Source: Gammaproteobacteria bacterium
GTDB taxonomy: Bacteria > Pseudomonadota > Gammaproteobacteria > Steroidobacterales > Steroidobacteraceae
Reading direction: 5' to 3'
Length of the DNA stretch: 5,917 nucleotides
Assembly (NCBI GenBank): GCA_030043215.1
Contig: JASHYG010000424.1
Span: forward strand, 1 to 5,917
Below the pieces are notes generated by a model. That model had not been told where the DNA came from, did not search any database, and saw only the letters and a list, made by a program, of their open reading frames with translations. Positions 1 to 5,141 of this stretch are shown piece by piece; the first letter of the stretch is position 1; each line of letters starts with the position of its first letter. Both the position numbers and the translations under genes were made by a program.

Positions 1-120
1 CAGCCCCAACGCATCTCCGGGCTCCGTCCACACAATCTTCTCACCGGAAGCCCCTGCCGCACAGTTCGAGGCGGCGAGCAGTAGGGCCACAAGGAGTGGC
101 ACTTGGCAGCGTAGACTCAT
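1..120 (-). CDS. Exported protein of unknown function, N-terminal part (runs off left edge)
   Basis: Reading leftward from the ATG at 120, the 40 visible codons are open to the window edge. They encode a clear Sec signal peptide: a short n-region (MSLRCQ), a hydrophobic core (VPLLVALLLAA) and a small-residue c-region (SNCAAGAS), then a mature start GEKIVWTEPGDALGL. The Cys at residue 19 is preceded by Asn, so it is not a good lipobox, and ordinary signal peptidase I cleavage near AGAS is more likely. The start is uncertain. An in-frame GTG at 153 adds 11 residues and lies 12 nt after a strong Shine-Dalgarno sequence (166-173), while the ATG at 120 has only a weak AGG ahead of it. The gene lies on the same strand as the exported protein at 440-1048, but 319 bp apart. 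The family is not recognisable from 40 residues. Confidence 0.6.
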   Translation of the reverse strand, partial: MSLRCQVPLLVALLLAASNCAAGASGEKIVWTEPGDALGL

Positions 121-165
121 CGGGAACCTGCTGCTGTATTTCTGCCAGGACACATGACGCGGAAG

Positions 166-173
166 TCCTCCCC
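166..173 (-). promoter_or_regulatory. Strong Shine-Dalgarno sequence (GGGGAGGA) for the left-edge gene or for a leader peptide
   Basis: On the minus strand GGGGAGGA is followed 10 nt later by an ATG (155-153) and 12 nt later by the overlapping GTG (153-151). The ATG opens a 12-codon ORF (MCPGRNTAAGSR) whose TGA overlaps the ATG at 120 as ATGA. The GTG is instead in frame with the exported protein. The site therefore either starts a longer form of that protein or drives a translationally coupled leader peptide. The sequence alone does not decide between them. Confidence 0.5.
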
Positions 174-439
174 GCGCGCACACTGTCGAGCTCGTGAGCA
201 CCACTCAAGGTCAAAGGCACGAGCGGCCTAGTGGACGCGACGAATAGTCGCCCAATCAGCATGAAAACCGCCGGCGTTCTAGTAGGGGCCCGGAATCGCT
301 GGCGGCCAGGAGCGGTCCTAGAGTTGCCAGCTTGAGGTCCTCCGAAGCGGTCAGTCGTAGTGGATTCGATCTGAACCGAGACCCAAGCCCGAATCTACGA
401 TGCAGAGTGGCACGGGCTAAGGGGCTACGTACGAACGCG
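174..439. other. Non-coding stretch between two minus-strand genes
   Basis: I see no supportable gene here on either strand. The short ORFs crossing it have no signal peptide, no ribosome binding site and no coherent composition. A hairpin AGCCCG/CGGGCT lies downstream of the stop of the 440-1048 gene, but its loop is about 20 nt and no T-tract follows, so it is not a convincing terminator. I found no clear promoter for the left-edge gene. A TTGACC hexamer on the minus strand near 210 has no matching -10. Confidence 0.5.
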
Positions 440-1048
440 TCAATTGTTCAGGGGATAGGAATTGCCCCACCTGCCATCTCCTCCCAGACCCAACTCGGCC
501 TTGAACGCCTCATTTACGTCGCAATACCTCTTCTTAGATTTCTGTGTGCCCTGAAATTCGAAATAGTATCGGGGCAAGCCGGCGTCTTGAAGGGTATTGT
601 GCGCGAGGTAGAAATACGAAAACGTTACTTCTTGGGTGTCTCCGTAGTTGTCACCGAATGCCCGCTCGGCAATGATGAGCGCAACGTTGCCGCTCGATGT
701 CCGGGTCAACCGAAAATCAGTGAGCCTGCAGTCGGCGCCCCCGCCGGCCGTAAGAAACAACTGCTCATTAGCTTTCGTAAAGATCGGAACGATCTGTAGG
801 CGCGCATCCTGCACCAATTGGTCTTTCATGCCTTGTGCATACACGCTAAGCACGTCGGAGCTATGCACGTTGTAATTCTCCCGCCATGCGAGCACAACCG
901 TACCACGCAGATCTGGCGTGAGTTGAATGCTCGTGACTCCATATGACATGGGAATGACTCGATCGCTTGATTGAGCGCGTACCTGACTGATCCCCACAAC
1001 CGCTGGGCTCAGACCGATAAGCATGACGAATGACAAGAGTTTAGGCAT
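440..1048 (-). CDS. Exported CarG-like protein, function unknown
   Basis: This 202-residue protein starts at the ATG at 1048. The ORF is open for 82 more codons upstream, but this ATG begins a textbook signal peptide (MPKLLSFVMLIGLSPAVVG..., cleavage likely after VRA at 23-25) and has GAGG at the proper distance. The mature domain has a short beta-strand-rich start (YGVTSIQLTPDLRGTVVLAWRENYNVHS, about 36-63), then VPIF (87-90), GGGADCRLTDFRL (102-114), an aromatic segment FSYFYLAHN (143-151) and YYFEF near 161-165, ending with DVNEAFKAEL (177-186). From memory this order resembles proteins annotated as carbapenem self-resistance CarG-like, which are widespread in proteobacteria that make no carbapenem, so a resistance role should not be assumed. 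Cys107 and Cys176 could form a disulfide in the periplasm. Codon use is much less GC-rich than the genes right of 2800. A TAGAAT hexamer at 1099-1104 is a possible -10, without a good -35. Confidence 0.75.
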   Translation of the reverse strand: MPKLLSFVMLIGLSPAVVGISQVRAQSSDRVIPMSYGVTSIQLTPDLRGTVVLAWRENYNVHSSDVLSVYAQGMKDQLVQDARLQIVPIFTKANEQLFLTAGGGADCRLTDFRLTRTSSGNVALIIAERAFGDNYGDTQEVTFSYFYLAHNTLQDAGLPRYYFEFQGTQKSKKRYCDVNEAFKAELGLGGDGRWGNSYPLNN

Positions 1049-1219
1049 GTCAGGCCTCAGGGTGCGCGTACCAGAGCGAGCGACTACTTTGAAGCGTGAT
1101 TCTACTTGGGAGTTCAGCGACCGAATAGCTTCAACGCCGGAAGTGCCATGGTGTGCCGATGCTCGAGTCGGTGCTGGTAGACCGTTTCGTGTGTCTGCCG
1201 TCCTGACACAGGCCGTGGC

Positions 1220-1240
1220 GCACGACGATCCGGGTCGTGC
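1220..1240. repeat. Perfect 7-bp inverted repeat with 7-nt loop
   Basis: GCACGAC (1220-1226) is the exact reverse complement of GTCGTGC (1234-1240), separated by gatccgg. No T-tract follows on either strand, so it is not an intrinsic terminator. It could be an operator or a remnant of mobile DNA. Confidence 0.5.
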
Positions 1241-1281
1241 ATGCGTGCAGGTCGTCAATAGGCCACCCTTGGCGGAACTGG

Positions 1282-1317
1282 TGTGATCGGCCAATACCGG
1301 CCATTCGGTTGGTCACA
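1282..1317. repeat. Imperfect 36-nt palindrome, operator-like
   Basis: The outer arms TGTGA (1282-1286) and TCACA (1313-1317) match exactly, and further pairs including CC/GG at 1291-1292/1307-1308 extend the symmetry around 1299/1300. The TGTGA...TCACA frame recalls CRP/FNR-family half-sites, but the arms are 26 nt apart, far wider than the normal 6-nt spacer, so a classical CRP site is unlikely. It lies upstream of the nuclease-fold gene. Confidence 0.35.
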
Positions 1318-1378
1318 GTGCGTAGCCGGCAGGCCGGGCTGACTAGCCGCAAGATTTATGAGATGTATCACCCTTCTG

Positions 1379-1386
1379 AAAGGAGG
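1379..1386 (+). promoter_or_regulatory. Strong Shine-Dalgarno sequence (AAAGGAGG) that does not match the likely gene start
   Basis: A near-perfect anti-16S match lies 10 nt before an ATG at 1397. That ATG is in a different frame from the nuclease-fold gene and opens an Arg-rich shadow ORF that ends at 1690. For the real frame the possible starts are ATG 1407 (20 nt away) and ATG 1437 (50 nt away), neither at normal spacing. An in-frame TGA at 1401-1403 excludes any earlier start. Confidence 0.5.
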
Positions 1387-1436
1387 CCCGCTTGATATGC
1401 TGATTCATGTGTCCGTATATCAATCCCCGGGTTCCT

Positions 1437-1919
1437 ATGAACAAGTATCACGTAGCCGTCGCCGCCGAGGCCGTCGCCGCCGCCACCTTCGCCCGAGCTG
1501 GTTACGAAGTTTCGGTTCAATACGGTGCAAATCAACCTGGCTACGATCTCGTGGCAGTAAAGAGCAAGAGAATTCTAAAAGTCAGCGTGAAGGGAAGCCA
1601 GGATGGCGGCTGGGCACTACTCGCCGGATACAAAAAGGGCCGTACTTGGCACGGCGCGGTGGATGCTTGGCGGACGGCGCAACCACATGATGCCGTTATG
1701 TTCTTCGTACAATTTCAGGGCGTCAAGCTAAGCCAACTGCCTCTCATGTATCTTGCGCGGCCATCACACGTCGCAGCTCACCTGAAGAGCGGGCGAAATG
1801 GTCACGGGGCAACCTGTTTGCACGTTGAACGTCACTTCAAAAAAGGGGTGGCGAAGGGGCACACCGACTACATCCCGGCCTCTTGGATCTGCACCCTTAC
1901 TCGCATGAACTCGGTCTAA
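1437..1919 (+). CDS. Stand-alone PD-(D/E)XK nuclease-fold protein
   Basis: The 160-residue protein begins MNKYHVAVAAEAVAAATFARAG and continues with VQYGANQPGYDLVAVK, then LKVSVKGSQDGGW. This is the order seen in small PD-(D/E)XK-superfamily proteins related to the group I intron-associated endonuclease family: Glu11 on the first helix, Asp37 in the GYDL strand and Lys52 in VSVKGS. The residue two before the Lys, usually Glu or Gln in this fold, is Ser50, with Gln55 nearby, so catalysis is plausible but not certain. The C-terminal half (MFFVQFQGV, LPLMYLARPSHVAAHL, TDYIPASW) completes a full-length family member by my recollection. No intron, methyltransferase or helicase gene is adjacent. ATG 1437 is chosen because the family-like N-terminus starts there. 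ATG 1407 would add ten residues and neither has a well-placed ribosome binding site. Biological role unknown: DNA repair, defence or homing are all possible. Confidence 0.75.
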   Translation: MNKYHVAVAAEAVAAATFARAGYEVSVQYGANQPGYDLVAVKSKRILKVSVKGSQDGGWALLAGYKKGRTWHGAVDAWRTAQPHDAVMFFVQFQGVKLSQLPLMYLARPSHVAAHLKSGRNGHGATCLHVERHFKKGVAKGHTDYIPASWICTLTRMNSV

Positions 1920-2062
1920 GGGATCAATACGTCTGCCTCGCATTCGGCAAAGAGGCAAATCAGTTCACTACGCTTCGTCCGCTTTGGGTCGGCTCCGGCC
2001 GGTATCACTGAGAGGCGGCAGTGAAGGGAAAGGACTCCGCTCGCCCTCCTCAGGCGCGGGAG

Positions 2063-2090
2063 AGAATAGTTACGTTCACGGTTACGTCAA
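2063..2090 (-). promoter_or_regulatory. Sigma70-like promoter with overlapping ACGT-repeat operator, no gene downstream
   Basis: On the minus strand TTGACG (2085-2090) and TATTCT (2063-2068) are separated by 16 bp. That gives a five-of-six match to the -35 consensus and four of six for the -10. The same stretch carries an inverted repeat TTGACGT-N8-ACGTAAC, which also reads as two GTTACGT copies 12 nt apart on the plus strand. An operator sitting inside the spacer between -35 and -10 is typical of MerR-family regulators, and ACGT-rich sites recall LiuR-type operators; that comparison is from memory. A transcript would start near 2055 and run left, antisense to the end of the nuclease gene. 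No ORF with a start codon is seen in its path. Confidence 0.4.
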
Positions 2091-2266
2091 CGTGTCATCC
2101 GAGGGCCTGGGGAGAAAAAGGTCCGGGCAATATCTCTTCGTGAGAAACGATCGAACGCCAAGTCTAGGAGGAAGGGATCTGCGGTCGGCCGCGCCTTGGA
2201 CCTCAAGGCGGCGACACGCGCGTTGCGGCGCGGTCACTTCCTGCGTCCGTTCTCTTGCTGGAGTAA

Positions 2267-2294
2267 GTCGCGCTGGTCGCGGCCTTTTTGTTTT
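2267..2294 (+). terminator. Rho-independent terminator
   Basis: A 6-bp stem GTCGCG/CGCGGC (2267-2272 and 2278-2283, one G-T wobble) with the 5-nt loop CTGGT is followed by CTTTTTGTTTT. It faces right. The nearest plus-strand gene ends about 350 nt earlier at 1919, so it ends either a long 3' untranslated region or an unrecognised transcript. It also protects the convergent minus-strand gene at 2329-2652 from read-through. Confidence 0.6.
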
Positions 2295-2328
2295 GAGTGC
2301 GGAAGAAGGCCAGGAAGAAATTTGATGC

Positions 2329-2652
2329 TCAGTATCGTGATCGTGATGGTCTCGCCGATCTACCGAACTGTTTCCATAGGCTCACCGCCACCAGCAGGGG
2401 GCAGGCTGCGGCGACGAACAACAGGAAGTACTTGATGACTTCCACCCCCCAGGGGGTGATGTGCCCGTTCCAGAAGGCGATGCTGCTGAACAACGGTGTG
2501 AAGAGCGCGACCGACACTGCCACCCAGTTTCCATTACGCCGGGTGCGGGCTTCGGACGGCTCCACAGGCTCTTCAACCATAGCCCGTAGCTGCCTCCTCG
2601 CTCGCAGGACCTCACGTTCTGGGAAGAAGCCCTCAGCCTCGTTCGTGTCCAT
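2329..2652 (-). CDS. Small protein with two predicted membrane segments, unknown function
   Basis: This 107-residue protein has a charged cytosolic-looking N-terminus rich in Glu and Arg (residues 1-42), a first hydrophobic segment WVAVSVALFTPLFSSIAFW (about 43-61), a short loop NGHITPWGVEV, a second segment YFLLFVAAACPLLVAVSLW (about 75-93) and a basic tail ending RSARPSRSRY. The layout suggests a helical hairpin with both ends in the cytoplasm. Third codon positions are strongly G/C-biased, which supports real coding on this strand over the overlapping plus-strand ORF. The ATG at 2652 has only a weak GTGGA ahead of it. It stands alone, convergent with the terminator at 2267-2294. I do not recognise the family. 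The DUF-like size and two helices would also fit a phage or toxin-type membrane protein, but nothing here proves it. Confidence 0.6.
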   Translation of the reverse strand: MDTNEAEGFFPEREVLRARRQLRAMVEEPVEPSEARTRRNGNWVAVSVALFTPLFSSIAFWNGHITPWGVEVIKYFLLFVAAACPLLVAVSLWKQFGRSARPSRSRY

Positions 2653-2818
2653 TTGCGGTCCACGTGTCTTGGCCCCCGGATGGAGACTTGGTGGATTGTA
2701 CCTCGGGAACAGGGCCGATCGATGTCGGACCCACCGCAGGTCGGTCGTTCTTGAGTCTGGCTCATCCGGTTTCTAGGACCGATTATCGTTAAATGTGGCC
2801 GCGGACGCCGGGTGCGGC

Positions 2819-3904
2819 TCAGTGTCTTCGCGCCCGCGCGACGGCGACACCCCAGGGTCCCTGATCGCACGGAATCGTCGCGATGATCTTGAAGGTCGCC
2901 GTGTCGATGACGGAGACATTGTTCGAAGGCCCGTTCGCGGCGTAGAGCCGCCTGCCGTCCGGCGTGAGGGCGATCGTCCACGGCCGTGTGCCGGTCATCG
3001 CGACGCGCGTGATCTCGTCCGTCTTCAAATTGACCTCGACCACCGCGCCGCCGCGGCCCGTCGAGACGTAGAGCGAGCGGCCGCTCGGCGAGACGAGCAT
3101 GTCCATCGGGCGCGCAGCGCCGGTCGCCGGTTGGAATATCGCGGAAGGCTTAAGGTAGAACGTCTTGACCGGCGTTTCGGTGCGGGTGTTCACGACGGTC
3201 ACACTCGCGTCGAACTCCCCTGGCACATAGGCGGTGGACCCCGTCGGGGTGAAGGCGGCCGATCGTGGCCGCTGCCCGACATCGAACTGCTTCACGAGCT
3301 GATTGGTCGCCGCGTCGACCACCGAGACGCGGTTGGCGCTTTCGGCAGTGAAGTACACGAAGCGGCCGTTCGGCGAGACGCGTACACCTTCCGGCTCGCT
3401 GCCCACCGGGATGCTCGCAAGCGTCTGCCCGCTCGCCACGTCGATCACGATAGCGTTGCCGCTATCCTCGCTCGCCACGTAGAGCCGGCGCCCGTCACGG
3501 CTGACGGCGAGCTTCTCGGGGTCCGACACGCCGCGGATCACCCGCGAGACCGACTGTGTCGCGATGTCGAAAACGCCGATGCCGTCGGCCGACTTGTCGG
3601 GCGGCGGCTCGGGTCCTTGCCGCTTGCCAGGCGGCCCCTCGATCGGGGAGCCGCTGAGGGCGATGTAGAGGTACCGTCCATCGGGGCTCGGCACGATGCC
3701 GCGAGGGCGGCGGCCGAGCGGGACGGTCGCGATGACCTTCAGCGTGCGGCCGTCGATGATGCTGAGATCGCCGGAGACCTCGTTGGTCACGTAGGCATCG
3801 TAGGACGACCGCGCCGCGGCGTGGTGGGCTTCCTGCGCGGATGCGGCGCCACACAGCAGCAGCGCCGTACCTGCCGTTACAAGCGTCTGGATCAGCTTGA
3901 GCAT
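2819..3904 (-). CDS. Secreted YVTN-family seven-bladed beta-propeller, PQQ-dependent catabolism-associated type
   Basis: This 361-residue protein has a Sec signal peptide (MLKLIQTLVTAGTALLLCGAASA, cleavage after residue 23) followed by repeated propeller blades. The first is AYVTNEVSGDLSIIDGRTLK (from residue 37), and the typical turn S/TPDGRxLYxA recurs as SPDGRYLYIA, SRDGRRLYVA, SPNGRFVYFT, SPSGRSLYVS and TPDGRRLYAA, each paired with a VxVIDxAT-like strand. Length and layout match the proteins named PQQ-dependent catabolism-associated beta-propeller (TIGR03866, from memory), found with transport genes beside PQQ alcohol dehydrogenases. A Pro-rich insertion (about residues 86-107) interrupts the first blade boundary. 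It should act in the periplasm as a binding or scaffold protein; no catalytic residues are evident. The start at ATG 3904 is supported by AAGGGG seven nt upstream and by the signal peptide, although the ORF stays open to 4441. It diverges from an ABC importer operon, with which it probably works. Confidence 0.85.
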   Translation of the reverse strand: MLKLIQTLVTAGTALLLCGAASAQEAHHAAARSSYDAYVTNEVSGDLSIIDGRTLKVIATVPLGRRPRGIVPSPDGRYLYIALSGSPIEGPPGKRQGPEPPPDKSADGIGVFDIATQSVSRVIRGVSDPEKLAVSRDGRRLYVASEDSGNAIVIDVASGQTLASIPVGSEPEGVRVSPNGRFVYFTAESANRVSVVDAATNQLVKQFDVGQRPRSAAFTPTGSTAYVPGEFDASVTVVNTRTETPVKTFYLKPSAIFQPATGAARPMDMLVSPSGRSLYVSTGRGGAVVEVNLKTDEITRVAMTGTRPWTIALTPDGRRLYAANGPSNNVSVIDTATFKIIATIPCDQGPWGVAVARARRH

Positions 3905-4057
3905 CGTGGAACCCCTTATCCGTATCGGCCGCACCCGAGGCGGCACGCCCTCGAATTTTACATGGCGCGGCGCCGCAATCGGGAAATTTTCCCTTGTCGT
4001 TCGCAGCGGCGATATGGAATGGTCTTCGGTCCGAATACGCTCGACATTCATGGGCCG
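3905..4057. promoter_or_regulatory. Divergent promoter region with two adjacent palindromes
   Basis: This about 150-bp gap must carry promoters for both the propeller gene and the importer operon. It contains the perfect palindrome GCGGCGCCGC (3967-3976) and, four bases on, GGGAAA-T-TTTCCC (3981-3993). The second is AT-rich in its centre in an otherwise very GC-rich region and is a good operator candidate. TAAAAT on the minus strand (3955-3960), 50 nt before the propeller start, is a possible -10, but no convincing -35 lies upstream. AAGGGG at 3912-3917 is the propeller gene's ribosome binding site. Confidence 0.45.
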
Positions 4058-5116
4058 ATGCGCAACTCGATCGACGAGGTTCCCGGCGACGCGCTGACCA
4101 TCTTTCAATCCGCCGCGCTTGCCATGCTTGCGGCTCTTACCGTCTTCACCGTCCCGTCCCGAGCCGCCACAGCGGTTCCCGCCGCCCGGCCGGGCGAGCT
4201 TCCTGTGGTGCGGGTCGGCACGCTCAAATTCGGCACGGTCGATTGGGAGCTCGATGTGATGAGGCGGCATGGGCTCGACCGTGCCCACGGCTTCATCGCG
4301 CAGCCCGTCGACTTTGCCGGCAAGGACGGAACGGCCACGGCCCTCCAAGGCGGCGCCGTCGATGTCATCCTGACGGACTGGTTGTGGGTCGCGAAGAGCC
4401 GCACGCTCGGCGGCGATTACGTCTTTGCGCCGTATTCGCATCTCACGGGCGGAGTGATGGTGCGCAGGGGCGCCGGCATCTCCCGGCTCGCCGACCTCAA
4501 GGGCCGGAGAATCGGCATCGGCGGCGGCCCGACCGACCAGAGCTGGATCGTGCTGCGCGCGTACGCGCAGAGGACGGCCGGGTTCGATCCGGCGATCGAA
4601 TCCACTCCCGTCTTCGCGGCGCCCCCCTTGCTCAACGAGACGCTACGGCGCGGCGGCGTCGCAGCGGCAATCAATTTTTGGCAGTACGACGCCCGGCTCG
4701 ACACCGGCACGTTCTTCGAGCTGATCAAGGTCGAGGACATGCTGCCGGCGGTCGGCCTGCCGGCGGACATGCCGCTTCTCGGCTGGGTGTTCAGCGAGCG
4801 CTGGGCGGCGAAGCATCGCGCCGCCCTCGACGGCTATCTTGCCGCCGTGGCCGCCGCGCGTCACATCCTTGCCACGCAGCCCGAGGAATGGCAGGCGATC
4901 AAGGGGCTGACCGGCGCTCGCGACGAGGAGATGCTGGCGCGGCTGAGGACGGCCTACCTGGAAGGCCTCCCGGCCGGCGTGGACCCTTCCGCGGGCATGC
5001 TCGCGGCCGCCGCGCAGCGCATGATCGATCTACTGATCCAGCTCGGCGACGAGGATGAGATACCGCCCGGCGGCAAGCTGCCGCCGGGCACGTTCTTCGT
5101 CGGGTCTCGTTCCTGA
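4058..5116 (+). CDS. ABC transporter substrate-binding protein, SsuA/TauA/NMT1-like
   Basis: From ATG 4058 the protein has 352 residues. It has a signal peptide with a hydrophobic core at about 12-33 and likely cleavage around SRAATA (34-39), then a type II periplasmic binding fold. That fold shows VRVGTLKFGTVDWELDVMRRHGL (51-73), the gene-family-typical LQGGAVDVILTDW (96-108), the domain linker region LADLKGRRIGIGG (144-156), and FSERWAAKHRAAL (245-257). The pattern fits the nitrate/sulfonate/taurine and thiamine-pyrimidine binding group; the ligand cannot be assigned. The open frame extends far upstream because it crosses the antisense propeller gene. ATG 4058 is chosen for its signal peptide, with ATG 4019 (13 residues longer) possible, and neither has a clear ribosome binding site. 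The permease follows after 25 nt. A strong hairpin sits in the last codons (5064-5090 region). Role in a PQQ-linked pathway is inferred from the propeller next door. Confidence 0.8.
   Translation: MRNSIDEVPGDALTIFQSAALAMLAALTVFTVPSRAATAVPAARPGELPVVRVGTLKFGTVDWELDVMRRHGLDRAHGFIAQPVDFAGKDGTATALQGGAVDVILTDWLWVAKSRTLGGDYVFAPYSHLTGGVMVRRGAGISRLADLKGRRIGIGGGPTDQSWIVLRAYAQRTAGFDPAIESTPVFAAPPLLNETLRRGGVAAAINFWQYDARLDTGTFFELIKVEDMLPAVGLPADMPLLGWVFSERWAAKHRAALDGYLAAVAAARHILATQPEEWQAIKGLTGARDEEMLARLRTAYLEGLPAGVDPSAGMLAAAAQRMIDLLIQLGDEDEIPPGGKLPPGTFFVGSRS
5065..5089 (+). repeat. Perfect 11-bp inverted repeat at the end of the binding-protein gene
   Basis: GCCCGGCGGCA (5065-5075) and TGCCGCCGGGC (5079-5089) pair completely around a 3-nt loop, AGC. 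It encodes part of the Pro/Gly-rich tail (PPGGKLPPGT) and ends about 25 nt before the stop codon. No T-tract follows, so it is not a normal terminator. Its place between a binding protein and its permease suggests mRNA stabilisation or partial attenuation that keeps the binding protein in excess, as known for malE-malF; this function is inferred. Confidence 0.55.
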
Positions 5117-5141
5117 GCGGGCGTGAGCGCGCGGTCGGGTC

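Larger units (their letters stand above)
1049..1436. other. Divergent intergenic region with several inverted repeats
   Basis: This gap separates two divergent genes and should hold both promoters. Visible structures are: a perfect 7-bp hairpin GCACGAC/GTCGTGC with a 7-nt loop (1220-1240); an imperfect 36-nt palindrome framed by TGTGA and TCACA (1282-1317); and two mutually exclusive small hairpins, in which GGCT at 1337-1340 can pair with AGCC at 1324-1327 or with AGCC at 1345-1348. A minus-strand ORF of 73 codons (1131-1352) shows no protein features and I do not call it a gene. No transposase or insertion-sequence ends with target duplications were recognised. Confidence 0.45.
1920..2328. 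other. Gene-free stretch with orphan promoter/operator and terminator
   Basis: I see no supportable gene in these 409 bp. They hold a 6-bp hairpin TGCCTC/GAGGCA with a 12-nt loop just after the nuclease stop (1934-1957, no T-tract), a small CACTG/CAGTG hairpin (2006-2023), the promoter/operator-like element at 2063-2090 and the terminator at 2267-2294. Ribosome-binding-site-like TAGGAGGA near 2165-2172 has no start codon at a usable distance. A plus-strand ORF from TTG 2196 has a few Cys residues, but it runs through the terminator hairpin and looks accidental. Confidence 0.5.

Noticed and set aside
41..262. 73-codon minus-strand ORF
   Set aside because: The overlapping frame starting at 120 has a clear signal peptide; this one loses any pattern after its first residues.
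332..799. 155-codon plus-strand ORF
   Set aside because: It is antisense to the CarG-like gene, which has a signal peptide and ribosome binding site.
1131..1352. 73-codon minus-strand ORF considered as a transposase fragment
   Set aside because: I could not match it to any transposase motif, and no element ends were found.
1358..1690. 110-codon plus-strand ORF behind the strong Shine-Dalgarno
   Set aside because: The Arg-rich composition (RSRRRRGRRRR) is the shifted reading of the Ala/Val-rich nuclease frame, which matches a known fold; only the misplaced ribosome binding site is kept as a finding.
2196..2435. Plus-strand ORF from TTG 2196 with FSCW and FCFECG, considered as a degenerate zinc-binding or HNH fragment
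   Set aside because: It runs through the terminator hairpin and then overlaps the membrane-protein gene antisense; the Cys spacing is not diagnostic.
1..2800. Integron cassette array
   Set aside because: No attC-like sites (inverse GTTRRRY core pairs) were found between the small genes.
2795..4057. Long upstream extension of the binding-protein frame (773 codons in total)
   Set aside because: It runs antisense through the propeller gene, is Arg/Asp-rich low-complexity in that part, and the signal peptide begins only after 4058.
3905..4441. Upstream extension of the propeller gene to 4441
   Set aside because: It overlaps the binding-protein gene antisense, and the signal peptide and ribosome binding site place the start at 3904.
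3994..5058. 354-codon plus-strand ORF
   Set aside because: It is an Arg-rich out-of-frame shadow of the binding-protein gene.
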